The notes below the pieces were generated by a model, which was not told where the DNA came from, did no database searches, and saw only the letters and a list, made by a program, of their open reading frames with translations. The position numbers were made by a program, and so were the translations under genes. Positions 20,687 through 30,348 of a DNA stretch of 64,000 nucleotides are shown piece after piece; position 1 is the stretch's first letter; every line of letters begins with the position of its first letter. This DNA comes from Globisporangium splendens (Eukaryota; Oomycota; Peronosporomycetes; Pythiales; Pythiaceae), in assembly GCA_006386115.1 (NCBI GenBank), contig VFIW01000008.1, forward strand, positions 62,001 to 126,000, read 5' to 3'.

Positions 20687-21874
20687 TCAGCCAATAGACA
20701 TCCGTAATCTCTTTTTGCGCGTAGCCAAAAACTCTGTGTCTTCGTCTCGCTGCAGGTTCTGTCGCCGCTTCTCTTCCTGGTGCTTCTCGGCCATTTCCAT
20801 CAAGTCGCTCGCGATCTTCGTCAACTCCTTGTTCTCCTCCTGCAGCATAAGATTCTGGTTGCGCAGCTCTTGGAGCTCGTCCTCCTGCGTGTTGACTTTG
20901 CTTCGCAGCTGGGCATCCGCTTTCTGCAATTGCTCCGCTTTGCGCACGAGAACGGCTTTGTCGGTCTCCAAGTGCGAGATTTTCACACGCAACTCTTTCT
21001 CCAGCGCTTCGCTCCTGCCTTGCAGCTTCATCACAGCGCTCACGCTTTCCTGCAGCCCTCGGTGCTCCTTTCCCAGACGTTGTAGTTGCTCTTGCGCCAT
21101 TTGTTCTGCTCGCTTGGCGATCTCCACCTCCTGACGCAACGCCGCAGTGTCTGCCCGGTGCTTCTTCTCCAGGTCCTGCTTCACACGCTCCAAGGAGGCC
21201 ACTCGCGCCTGATCTTTGCTATCGAAACGATGCTGAAAATGTGAGATCGACTGCGCGAGAACGGTCTCGGTCGTCTGATACTTTTGCACTTGAGCGGTCA
21301 ACGAATCCACTCGCGCTTGTGCCGCCAACAGCGCCGCATTCTGCTGCTCAAACACGAGATGCAGCTTCTCACGCGCCGCCTTTTCCGTCTCCAGCGATGC
21401 GACGAGCGTCTCGAGCTGCAGATCGTCGCGCATGCCATTCAGCGTGCGTTTGTGGTCCTTCATGATCGTGTCCATGCTGTTCTGCAGCCGCTGGTACTTG
21501 TCCGCTGTCTGCTTTTCATTGCGCTGCAGCTCTCGCAGTCGATGCTCGAGCTCGATGATCTGCTTTCGCAGCGCAAGCATTTCTGCATCCAGCGCGATTT
21601 TGGTCTCAAGTCGCGCTTGCTCCACTTTCACACAGAGCTGCGCTGCTGAGAGCGTCAGCGCGTACTCGTCGACGTCCGACGGTTCGTCTTTTGTCGTGTT
21701 TTTCGCGCTGGCGTCGTGTTCCTGGCGGTCAGTAGGCGAGTCCGCGCACCTCTCCGTCTGCTCCACATCGCGGTCGACTCCACTGTCGCTCTGTCCAGCG
21801 GTCCCGCGGCTGCTGCTGCCTGCTTCGGCATCCACAGCGGCGTCCGTCGTCACCCTCCGCTCCGTTTCCGCCAT
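20687..21874 (-). CDS. Long coiled-coil protein, function unknown
   Basis: A single-exon gene of 395 residues from ATG 21874 (MAETERRV). Residues 1-75 are acidic and disordered. From about 90 to 375 the protein is almost continuous heptad-like coiled coil (for example LRKQIIELEHRLRELQRNEK and LRNQNLMLQEENKELTKIA). The end RKKRLRMSIG is basic. No catalytic or binding domain is visible. Such proteins are often cytoskeletal, centrosomal or kinetochore scaffolds; this is inference only. It is divergent from the Tim17-family gene with only 136 bases between the two start codons. Confidence 0.8.
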   Translation of the reverse strand: MAETERRVTTDAAVDAEAGSSSRGTAGQSDSGVDRDVEQTERCADSPTDRQEHDASAKNTTKDEPSDVDEYALTLSAAQLCVKVEQARLETKIALDAEMLALRKQIIELEHRLRELQRNEKQTADKYQRLQNSMDTIMKDHKRTLNGMRDDLQLETLVASLETEKAAREKLHLVFEQQNAALLAAQARVDSLTAQVQKYQTTETVLAQSISHFQHRFDSKDQARVASLERVKQDLEKKHRADTAALRQEVEIAKRAEQMAQEQLQRLGKEHRGLQESVSAVMKLQGRSEALEKELRVKISHLETDKAVLVRKAEQLQKADAQLRSKVNTQEDELQELRNQNLMLQEENKELTKIASDLMEMAEKHQEEKRRQNLQRDEDTEFLATRKKRLRMSIG

Positions 21875-22010
21875 GTTGGCGCTCAAATTGTTGCTTTCCT
21901 TTTTCAAATGATGATGGCGTGCGAAACAAGTATAAAGTCACTTTGACTTCGTGGTACAACGTGCCACTGGAAACGGTACGGTGAACCATAAAGTCCCTTT
22001 GCATTTGAGC
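21875..22010. promoter_or_regulatory. Short bidirectional promoter
   Basis: The ATG codons of the coiled-coil gene (minus) and the Tim17-family gene (plus) are 136 bases apart and point away from each other, so both promoters must overlap here. If the later Tim-family ATGs are used, the interval is up to 187 bases. Confidence 0.55.
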
Positions 22011-22655
22011 ATGAGACAAAGAGCCAATAAACACATGACGCGGAGAGCGCACTGGAGCGCGATGCCGCCGCTCGCGGCGCTGCCCGTGGCGCCCATGCTG
22101 GCCGTGGTGGCGGCTTCCATCTACGCAGACCGCCACCTGGCAGCACCCGTGGCGCAGAACGCCGATCCCAGCAGCAGTAGCAGCAAGCACACGTCGTCCG
22201 ACTGCGTGTCATCCACCGCGCTGCTCGTGTACCGCGGCTTAGGCGCCGGATTCGCGTGGACCATCGGCGTCGACGGATACGCGCTCCTGAGTGCGCCGGA
22301 CTCGATATGGGCAGAGCGTGTCGCGGCCAAGAAGAACACGACGGTCGGCAAGGAGATGGCGAAATCGTTTGCATGGCTTTGCGGCCGCAACATGTTCGGC
22401 TTTGCGAGCTTCCTCGGCATCTTCGGTGGCGTCTCGTGCAGTCTCGAGAGAATTCGTGGTCGCAATGACCTTCTCAACCCATTCATTGGCGGCTTCACCG
22501 CCGGACTCGCGCTTCTACCAGGAGAGTTGCGCACGCCACGTGCGATCATGACCACGGCGGCATTATGCGGCATCGCGTCCATGGGGTTCCACTTCTTCAT
22601 CCCGTCCAGTGGCGAGAACAAAAACGAAGGCATAGACAGAGACGAGCTTTACTGA
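22011..22655 (+). CDS. Tim17/Tim22/Tim23-family membrane protein
   Basis: A single-exon gene, 214 residues from ATG 22011; in-frame ATGs at 22035 and 22062 are equally possible starts. The C-terminal two thirds match the Tim17/22/23 fold with several hydrophobic helices: LVYRGLGAGFAWTIGVDGY, MFGFASFLGIFGGVSCSLE, RGRNDLLNPFIGGFTAGLA and AALCGIASMGFHFF. The G-x-x-x-G-rich helices and the R-x-x-N-D-x-x-N-x-x-I-G-G-x-x-x-G signature are typical. Members are inner-membrane protein translocases, or relatives in chloroplast, peroxisome or complex I. I cannot say which; the sequence resembles TMEM126/TIMMDC-like outliers less than true Tim proteins. Mitochondrial location is inferred. Confidence 0.8.
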   Translation: MRQRANKHMTRRAHWSAMPPLAALPVAPMLAVVAASIYADRHLAAPVAQNADPSSSSSKHTSSDCVSSTALLVYRGLGAGFAWTIGVDGYALLSAPDSIWAERVAAKKNTTVGKEMAKSFAWLCGRNMFGFASFLGIFGGVSCSLERIRGRNDLLNPFIGGFTAGLALLPGELRTPRAIMTTAALCGIASMGFHFFIPSSGENKNEGIDRDELY

Positions 22656-23225
22656 AGAGCGTTTTTGGGCACGGGTAGCATTAAGAAGCGAATAAAAAGA
22701 AGTCAACTCTAGATACTTGTTGCAACGTGTCGAGTCACCTGATGGCGGATAACAAGTAAGGTTTTGTCATGCAACGCAGGGTAACTCAGGCTGCCAGTCT
22801 CAGCAAGTATTAGTAGCGCCTAGAGTGCCGTGTTAGCAGCGTAGCACCAACGAGGTTCGAAGCCTCACCGCATACCAAAAACTCGTCTGAAAGGGCTGAC
22901 TGCACTGGTAACGCAACCAGTAGCGGTGGAAATCTGCATCATCACCATTCCCTTAGCATACAGTACAAAGGGAACTCGCGAACGAGCTCCAGACGATAAG
23001 GTGATCAGTCATTTGGTGCGAATGCAGCTTCTAAACACCACCACTTAGGAGCCTGAAGCCCAGCACACTGGCGATCAGGACACCTTGAGATGCCAACACA
23101 GAAATGCAGCAATACAAGTCCGACCTTGTATTTTCGCCAATGCGATTGGTAAAAAAGCAGCTTGAATTGCAATTTTTGATTAGACAAAAGTGCAATGAAT
23201 CAATATTCACTTCGTCTTTGTGCAG
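22656..23225. other. Intergenic region, nothing recognised
   Basis: 570 bases without a supported gene or RNA. I looked for tRNA cloverleafs and found none. Confidence 0.45.
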
Positions 23226-23530
23226 TAGTGGTGTCCTGCATCCTTCACCGAACTCGTGAGCCGAGAAGTATATCGCACCAGCGGCGGCGCCGTAATGCAG
23301 ACCATTCGTTTCGGTCTCTGAGTGCAGCCCAACCTTCCCGTGTGGAATCGGGCGCTTGCTTATCGCTTTTTTGATTTTCCAGATCGCACGATTCGGGTGC
23401 CATTTTGCAGAGGTCGACACACGGCACCTTGTGCTGCATATCGTCGGTTCGCTGCACTCGGGTCGTCGTGTACGACGGTGTGGGCTGGTACCCAATATTT
23501 CTTTCCTTACAGCGGAGGCAATGCAGAGCT
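23226..23530 (-). pseudogene. Decayed 3' copy of the LicD-like gene
   Basis: On the minus strand the phrases GYQPTPSYT, MQHKVPCVDLCKM, HGKVGLHSETETNGLHY and HEFGEGCRTP line up with GYQHTPSYT, LRHNVPYVDLYKM, SDKVVPFSQIEMDGLRY and HEYGEGYMTP of the intact gene at 24186-25514. The copy lies in more than one frame, lacks about 40 residues between the first two phrases and has no usable start. It is a partial tandem duplicate that has decayed. It sits about 660 bases downstream of the intact gene and in the same orientation. Confidence 0.8.
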
Positions 23531-23701
23531 CGTCACTTGCTCGGAGGATAAAGCGAACTACCTGCTCGCATCTCCGTTCGCTTTTCGCTTTCACTTAGCT
23601 TCGGATCGTCCACTCAAAATAGACACAAATTGTCGTTGTGTTCTTTTGAAGCGGTTTCACGTTTCATCTGCTCACTTGACGCCTCCTTTTTTTGCAAGGT
23701 G

Positions 23702-23733
23702 AGGAGGACACAATTACATTTAATTGTGCCCTC
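23702..23733. repeat. Hairpin (13 bp arms)
   Basis: GGAGGACACAATT and AATTGTGCCCTCC form an inverted repeat with one mismatch around a 6-base loop. It lies directly beside a larger hairpin. Confidence 0.7.
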
Positions 23734-23747
23734 CTTGCAATGCAAAG

Positions 23748-23811
23748 ACTGTGACGACATTATATATATGTATTTCTTCGTAAAAATACGTATATTTTAT
23801 GTCGTCACAGT
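23748..23811. repeat. Long palindrome (28 bp arms, 8 bp loop)
   Basis: The arms start and end with ACTGTGACGACAT and ATGTCGTCACAGT. Over 28 bases they differ at about three positions, with an AT-rich inner part. This could be a miniature inverted-repeat element or the stem of a structured RNA. Confidence 0.75.
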
Positions 23812-24185
23812 TTTTTCTGCTCCCAGGTCAACATCATTTTCAATTGCCATCAGTGGCCAACGCTCACACGGCACAAGAAGTACAGGGTTCAATGCGCTCT
23901 TTGTCGCTCAGCGACGCCAACCAGGAACGACAGCACCCTTCTGCGTACAGCAGTGCCCTCAATCATTTAATCTTTGCACCGAGGTGACGAGGTCGGAGAT
24001 GCAAATATGAACGCGCATTCGCGCTGCCGCGACTCAGCCCAAAATGAGCAAAGAGTCTTTTGGCATAACGTGCTCCTTCAAAAGATTCCATTATCGCGTG
24101 CTGAAGCTTTCAGTTGGCGTAGCCATTTGGTTTCTTCCCATTAACTCACGCAGTTTATTACAAATCGATCCTGTGGGGGTGTTCA
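23812..24185. other. Intergenic region 3' of the LicD-like gene
   Basis: 374 bases after the palindrome with no recognised gene. Confidence 0.45.
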
Positions 24186-25514
24186 CTAACGACCGTCTTG
24201 GCTCCGTCGTGGCGTCATGTATCCTTCGCCGTACTCGTGGACCAAAAAGTCAATCGGATCAGCGACAGTGTCGTAACGCAGACCATCCATCTCGATCTGG
24301 GAGAAGGGTACAACTTTGTCGCTCGGAACTCGCCGGTTGTTCTTCATTTTTTGGATCTTCCACAATGTGTTGCGAGGCGACCTGGGCGGTGTCATCTTGT
24401 ACAGATCGACGTATGGCACATTGTGCCGCAGGTTGTCGATTCGACGTTCAGAATCAAAAAGATTCGACGCCAGCGGGTGAGTTGGCGCGATACACACTCG
24501 GTAAATGCCATCGAAAAACATGTGATACCCTTTCCGCCACAGCACGTCTCGCATCTGGGTCGCCGTGTACGACGGCGTGTGCTGATACCCGATGTCAGTG
24601 TCTTCCGTGAATGGGATTGTGGACCCATTGCGAACAGCGCCCAAGAGTGTCCCAAAGAGTATAGCAGGTTTCGCGCCCATAGCTTTGAATTCCTCGTACA
24701 CGTCGGTCAGAAGCATTTGCAGTGGGCTACCGAAACACATTGTCGATGGCGTTTGCGGAGACAGGAGGTCCATTCGGTCAGGCGAGTTGCAATTCTCTTC
24801 GTCCTTGTGTCCCGAGATCGGTAAGCAATAGTCCCATGCGTTCCTCCTTCCCTCGCACTCGTTGCAGAGCTTCGTGTGCTTCCCGGTAAACACTGGCGGC
24901 ATGAACGGTTGATCGAGGGTCTGCATCGTGTCGTAGAACCGGTGGGTTGAGCGGTAGTGAATCGCACTGGCGTTGAGCGTCGCTGGTACACAGGCTTGGG
25001 TTGCGTCTACGTCGGGATGGAGCTGCAAGTAGCTGTCTAAGAATGAATTCGGGACACTCAGCCGTGTCGATGGCTCGATTTTGTCGACGAAAGTGCAGCT
25101 CGGCAGATCAAAGTACAGGTCGCCCGACCAAAAAGTGATCTCGCGCGCAATCACATTGTAGAGCACAAGCACGCCAACGACAAGCGCCACCCACGCCAGC
25201 ATTGGACGACGGAATCCTACTCGAACGTTCAACCCAAAGAGACGTAGCAGCGTTTTATCACTCCCAACGATCTCGGCGGCTTTCTCCGTGAAGGAACACG
25301 CAGGTGACGTAATCTGTGCTGCTTTCCGAGCGCTGGCGACGTCGATCACATGGACTTCCATTGCAGGACTGGAAGTCGCGCGCGCTGCGGTAGCGGTAGC
25401 CGAGGTCGTCAAGACCCTTACACGACGCTGAGCCCCCTCCTTGTCACCATGATCCGCTCGTTCTTCGTCACAATCGATCGACTCGGGAGCGAGCAGACCT
25501 TGGTTCTCACTCAT
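24186..25514 (-). CDS. LicD/fukutin-like type II membrane protein
   Basis: A single-exon gene of 442 residues. A cytosolic N-terminus of about 105 residues is followed by one TM segment (MLAWVALVVGVLVLYNVIA), so the rest should face the lumen or outside. The C-terminal region carries the LicD/fukutin nucleotidyltransferase-fold motif: FGTLLGAVRNGSTIPFTED, then TDIGYQ, giving the D-x-D-like acidic pair T-E-D-T-D. Later phrases are NVPYVDLYKM and PIDFLVHEYGEGYMTP. The luminal part has several Cys, as in secretory enzymes. Known relatives transfer phosphocholine or ribitol phosphate to glycans; the substrate here is unknown. A decayed partial copy lies just downstream. Confidence 0.85.
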   Translation of the reverse strand: MSENQGLLAPESIDCDEERADHGDKEGAQRRVRVLTTSATATAARATSSPAMEVHVIDVASARKAAQITSPACSFTEKAAEIVGSDKTLLRLFGLNVRVGFRRPMLAWVALVVGVLVLYNVIAREITFWSGDLYFDLPSCTFVDKIEPSTRLSVPNSFLDSYLQLHPDVDATQACVPATLNASAIHYRSTHRFYDTMQTLDQPFMPPVFTGKHTKLCNECEGRRNAWDYCLPISGHKDEENCNSPDRMDLLSPQTPSTMCFGSPLQMLLTDVYEEFKAMGAKPAILFGTLLGAVRNGSTIPFTEDTDIGYQHTPSYTATQMRDVLWRKGYHMFFDGIYRVCIAPTHPLASNLFDSERRIDNLRHNVPYVDLYKMTPPRSPRNTLWKIQKMKNNRRVPSDKVVPFSQIEMDGLRYDTVADPIDFLVHEYGEGYMTPRRSQDGR

Positions 25515-26277
25515 GATGTTTCTTCTCAGCGGGCGGAAAGTTTGGAACTGAGACCGCCGCTTTCACTTTCGTCGTCGGAGCCAGCTGACAGCAGCAACCT
25601 CATCTTTGCACTCGGGACGGTGTCGCTGTTTTATCCGTTTTTATTGGGTACATCTGCTCCTTTTTTTATTTCCGTGACTTTACTTTTTTTCCATGACTCC
25701 ACACGTGTGGCACTTGCATCCACAATGAAAAAGTTGAGAAAGGGAGACGGACGCCAGCTCCACACGACAAATCGACGCTCGGTGAAACGACTGCTGGCTT
25801 CCAAAAGGTCCATAGCTGACGGATGAGCAGGTGTAATTGGACGAGCCGTTGTGAGCTCTATACCAGTCGATGAGATCGCGTTCGGACGCAGCCAGTGCCA
25901 CTGAAATTGTCAACGCGCAAGTGGTTGTTTTGGTTCACCAACGGAGTCAACTGAAACAAGTGATACCAATATGTGGGTATAGTTTCACTGTGCTTCAACC
26001 ACAGGACGCTTGGTCACTTTGTATACGGTGGTACTGGTTCCCACTGTGTCATCTGGAGAGTTCAAGCGATCAGGTAGTTTTTGTGACAGTAGGTCTTGTG
26101 TTCGCACGCTCGAGAAACGTGCTCATTTCATTCAAAATCTGCCTGATTGCGGCACACCAGATTACCATGCGTGCATCAATTGAGAAGCATCCAATTGTGA
26201 ACGAAATGAGCGTCGGCGTCGCATGTGCACCGCGGACGAAACACGTGAGGCAACTCTTGAGCAGGCTTTCCCATCTA

Positions 26278-26302
26278 CAGATTTCCCCGCAACTGGGAAA
26301 GT
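26278..26302 (+). repeat. Inverted repeat, left copy (coding relic)
   Basis: 25 bases match the reverse complement of 26644-26668 at 23 positions. The plus-strand frame here reads F-P-S-T-D-F-P-A-T-G-K-V. Confidence 0.7.
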
Positions 26303-26643
26303 ATGCATAACATTATACCCTGTAAAATACGACGATTGTACCTCGACGAGCATATTCGAGAGAAAATGGCGCCAGCAAGGCAAACAATGAGGCATCGATC
26401 ACCTGCTGCTACACTACTCGCACGTTGCTTAATTGATACGGTGGTGTGTGTGAGCTCAATCGCTATGCGCTGGTTACTTTGTTCACGACTTAGGCAGACG
26501 CTTGATCATCCTGCTGCGTGAGTGACACGTGATGCCCATGTTTGTTTGTTTTCTGTCAGTTGATCTCAATGTAGTACCCTAATAACTCATACAATGCATT
26601 GATCTGATAAAAGTACGACCCTTTCACAGCTGATTTAAACCAG

Positions 26644-26668
26644 ACTTTCCCAGTCACGGGGAAATCTG
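26644..26668 (-). repeat. Inverted repeat, right copy (coding relic)
   Basis: This is the partner of 26278-26302. The minus-strand frame here reads P-H-C-A-D-F-P-V-T-G-K-V within an 86-codon open stretch that ends YELLGYYIEIN. Confidence 0.7.
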
Positions 26669-27435
26669 CACAGTGTGGGACCAGCATGCCGTGGAGCAGA
26701 GTCGACGTGATGGACATAGCCACACGAACCAACTGTCGCCAGCACGGCTGTCCTTTTCGTTGCATGAGTCGGGGGCCAATTGCAGAGCACATAACGGTAA
26801 AGTTAAAAGAGCCCAACTCCGATTGACGTCAAAGTCAGTCAAGTTAAAATTTGTTCTGGAGCGAAAATAAACAACCCCACTTTGATGTTGAATTTTTTGC
26901 GTTAAATTGCGCTAAAAAACTTAGCATTGCATGCTCTACCCAATTGACGAGCAGTCAGCAACAAACCGATCTAATGGGCATGCCTCTGGTTGCGGGAGTC
27001 GGATGGTGAAAAGCACCCAGCGATGGGAATGCCCGATCAAATCGCTGTTGCACCTGTGAGCCATTTTATTGCTTGCATGAAGTGCTTTGCAAAATATTGC
27101 AATCTGTTGTTTGCAAACTGCAGACCAATATCAACATGAATGCTGACAAATTATTGCAATGAAATGCAAAACAAATAATAGCTGGGCAACTCAGACTGGA
27201 CAACTTCAAGTGCAATGTTGCGAGAAATCACTTCGGGGTAGTCGCAAACTCCACGCTTCCTGCATCGCTATTTGCATCGCCAAAGTCTGTTCGCCTATTG
27301 TTAACCGCTCTATTGTGAGACCCGTGGCAGATTCGTGGCGCTACCTCGCGGAGCACAAAGCGCCCGCGAGCGCGACGAGAGATACGCGAGCGTCGCCATC
27401 AAAGCGGCAGTAGCAATGCGCATCAGCGCTCCACG

Positions 27436-28273
27436 ATGACCGCGAGCCCAAAGCACCACCGCCCAGCAGCAGCCTCACTCGCAGCTACACCACGGGATCC
27501 CACGTTAGAGGCTGTGCTGTCGTCACCGTCTCGGAAGGAATTACTCCAGAGAAGTAGCCATAGAGGCGGTGCTGCGACAGCGAGACGCCCTTCGACGGCA
27601 ACAAACGAAGCGACTCCACACCAGACGTCCAGGCAACGAGTTCAGGTATGTGGTGATGACCTGGGATGGGATGCCTCGTTCCCGTTTGCTCAGGTTTCCT
27701 GTTGTACTCACGTCTTTGCACTTCTCAATAAAGACTGCAAGAGGAAGCAACCACCGATCGCTTTCCGCGCCTTCTGTGGCATCATCCAACCAGTCTCTAA
27801 ACAGGTACGCTTGCGAAAAATCAGACAAGGTTCACTATCAAGCCCCAATATGATAGGCTCACGTGGTTGTCCGAACTCCTTCTCACCAGCAGCAGCTTGC
27901 CAAAATTGAGCACTCAAGTAGCTGCAGCAGTCAGTGGCGAGGCGAGTATCCCTGATGCTGTCCGTCTGGTCGGTGCGCTCGTTCTCTTAGGCACGCGGTT
28001 GGAGAGAAGGATCCAGCAGTTGTTAGACCAACTCGTTTCGTCACTGAGACGCAATTATACGGATCCGGCCAGCAGAACAGCAAGACAGCATCAAGTGCTT
28101 TGTGTGCAGCAGCCACAACGCTTGGTCAAGAGGAGAAGCGGCGCAAGCACGCCAACTTCGTCAACCGCCTGCATCGAATACGCGCGCAGCAGGACGAGTA
28201 CGATGCGCTCACGGCACCTCTCCACGACGCGTTCGACCTGAGCCAGGTGCGGCGCACGCAGACGATACACTAG
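27436..28273 (+). CDS. Orphan four-exon gene, basic C-terminus
   Basis: I propose four exons (27436-27645, 27742-27804, 27890-27945, 27991-28273) encoding 203 residues. The start MTASPKHHRPAAASLAA is disordered and Ser/Arg-rich. Exon 4 looks strongly coding (VVRPTRFVTETQLYGSGQQ, then EEKRRKHANFVNRLHRIRAQ and DEYDALTAPLHDAFDL) and ends in a helical, basic tail. Intron 3 would be only 45 bp, but it is the only join that keeps the frame. Acceptor 1 is uncertain: an alternative at 27693 adds 16 in-frame residues. Acceptor 2 lies in a CAGCAGCAG run that permits alternative splicing. I recognise no family; the helical tail recalls small axonemal or cytoskeletal proteins, which is speculation. Confidence 0.55.
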
Positions 28274-28542
28274 CAGCAGCAGCGATACACACACTCGATC
28301 GAGGGTCATCGGGCTGCGCAGCATCGCTGTCCCCTTGGATAACGGAATGCCACAACGGCTCTCTTTGTCGTTGAGAAGTATCTGTGCAATGTAGCCATGT
28401 TGATTGAGCTGCTCACACGTCGCAGATATTGTCCTAGTTTAAGATACCTGCTTTAACAAACTAAGGTGGCACACGTTATTTAGGACACTCACACCTTTCG
28501 ATCCTTTTTGGCTCGCATTATTGCTGTTGGGACAAAGCCGAC

Positions 28543-30092
28543 ATGATGCGCGAGGTGTTCGAGGCGTTCCTGACGGACCCGATCCACATCAACGAGGACA
28601 TCTACGCGCTCTGGCTGGAGGGTCACAACGCGAACGACGCGCTGCTGATCCGCCTGCACACGCCCATCGACTTGCCCGTGCTTGGTGACGAACGGAAGCT
28701 CCAGGAGCTGCTCTGGCGTGACACCGTGGACCAGTACCGCCTCTACGAGAAGCTCGAGCACTACCTCATGAAGCCGAGTCTGCTGCGCTCGCAGCTGCTC
28801 TTCCAGATTCCGCCCATCCAGCAGCACTACATGATCGAGCGCTACTACTCGATCGACGGCCAGGTCGGGCGCTGGCTCGTGGGCAAGAAGCTCACGGCCA
28901 AGCTGCAGAAGGACCTGGACGAGATCAGCGAGCAGGGCCAGCGCACGCTCAAGAGCTGTCGCCGCCAGCTGGAGAACCTGCGCCGCATCTACGCGGCCAT
29001 GGAGGACCGCAGCTTCCACGGGGTCGCGTGCCGCACGATCTCCGACGTGTACCTCATCTCGGAGAAACTCGCGAGCAAGTACGCGTGCATCATGTTCCTG
29101 CAGCACGCGCGGCTGGAGATCCACCCGACGCACCGGACCACGGGCTTCCTCTCGTGGCACGACCTCCTCTTCTTTGCTGCCGTGCTCATGGTGCACTGGA
29201 TCCCGCAGCGCAAACAATTGCCGCAATTGGTGCGAGGACGACGCTCGCCCAGTACCTGTGATGTTACGATGAGTTCGTCTTCTTCGACGCCACCAGCTCC
29301 AGCGTTGTTGGCCAACCAGAATTCACATGGAGTGACTGTTTCGGTTGTCGACAATGGCGCCGAGATTGGGCTGCGAGCCGGTGGTGAGTGGCCGTCGATC
29401 GCGTTCTTGCAGGAACGCTTGCACCCCATGTGCGTACGAGCCACCCAGGGACTGGATCTAGGCACGCGACTGGCCAATTACTTGCGGGACCTCAAGGCGC
29501 ATCTGATCAATGATGCCGACGCGCTGGCCGTGTACCGGAAAGCCGTCATGACGCGTCTCACGGCGATCTACAAAGCCGAAGATCTCCAAGGTCTCTCGGC
29601 CAAGCTCTACCTGATCGTCCATGGGGTAAGTGTAGTGTTCATGCGACGATGGCTTCGTGTTTGGGTGAGAAGGTTGCTAATGTTTCTTATGTATGTGTGT
29701 GCTGTTTTTGTAGTTTCTCGCGATTGGCGCTGGTCTCTCGCAGCCAAAGGAGCTCAAAGATCTGCTCGAGAACCTCATCACGATGATCGTTCGCGTGTTG
29801 AAAGACTGCAGCATCCAGACGTCCCAACTGAACGACGTGTTTAGCGCTCTCATTGAGTACGTGCTTAACGAGCTTCCATGTACATTCTGCGAACTTATGC
29901 TGTTACGTAGTTGCTAATATGTTCTGCTGTATGCCAAACTTGCTTTGTGTCAACTTTGATAGCGCACTGGCCGACTTGGACGTCTGGTACCTTCACGCCA
30001 TGGAGACTCGAGGCTACCTGCTCGCGAGCTGGGAGAGGTTTCTCAGCGTCTGCCGGATTGTCATCCTGACCATGTACGATCGAATAGACTAA
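28543..30092 (+). CDS. FIBP: FIBP homologue (FGF1 intracellular-binding protein family)
   Basis: Three exons (28543-29625, 29714-29856, 29963-30092) encode 451 residues. The family hallmarks are strong: INEDIYALWLEGHNANDA, VDQYRLYEKLEHYL, QLLFQIPPIQQHYMIERYY, GKKLTAKLQKDLDEISEQ, TLKSCRRQLENLRRIY and, at the end, VWYLHAMETRGYLLASWERF. Vertebrate FIBP is about 360 residues; the extra length is a Ser/Pro-rich insert around residues 235-290. FIBP was found as an FGF1 partner in mammals, but it is conserved far beyond animals, so its ancestral role is different and unclear. Introns are 88 and 106 bp, GT-AG. The start is MM at 28543. Confidence 0.93.
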
Positions 30093-30348
30093 CACAAGGA
30101 TTCATTCAGCCGGTATTTGTGGGCATGGCGAGGGACAAAGAGGACGGGGGAAGAAGCCACAAACGCGCTCAGATGTTTGTGTGTGCCGTTTATTACAGTT
30201 TAAATTTATATCCGATTCGGCTTTGATGTACAAAGTTATTTAGTTGAGATGCAGTGGCTCTTGTTCCTTCAATTGTGGGCGCCGACGTGCTCCCTCAACA
30301 GCCTTTTACATAATCGCTCTGTCGTGCTATCGGTGGCATATTTTTCTC

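Larger units (their letters stand above)
25515..27435. other. Gene-poor region with relics, 1.9 kb
   Basis: No intact gene is supported. The stretch contains a pair of inverted similar segments (26278-26302 and 26644-26668). In opposite directions both read D-F-P-x-T-G-K-V, once on the plus strand and once on the minus strand, so they look like two decayed copies of one coding sequence. The rest is AT-richer than the flanks. The promoter of the gene at 27436 lies at the right end. Confidence 0.5.

Noticed and set aside
22656..23225. tRNA or small RNA gene
   Set aside because: No cloverleaf with matching acceptor stem and T-loop consensus could be drawn on either strand.
27436..27909. A single unspliced frame of 157 codons as the whole gene
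   Set aside because: The middle part includes a good donor GTATGT and looks non-coding, and the strong coding tail lies farther downstream in another frame, so a spliced model is better.
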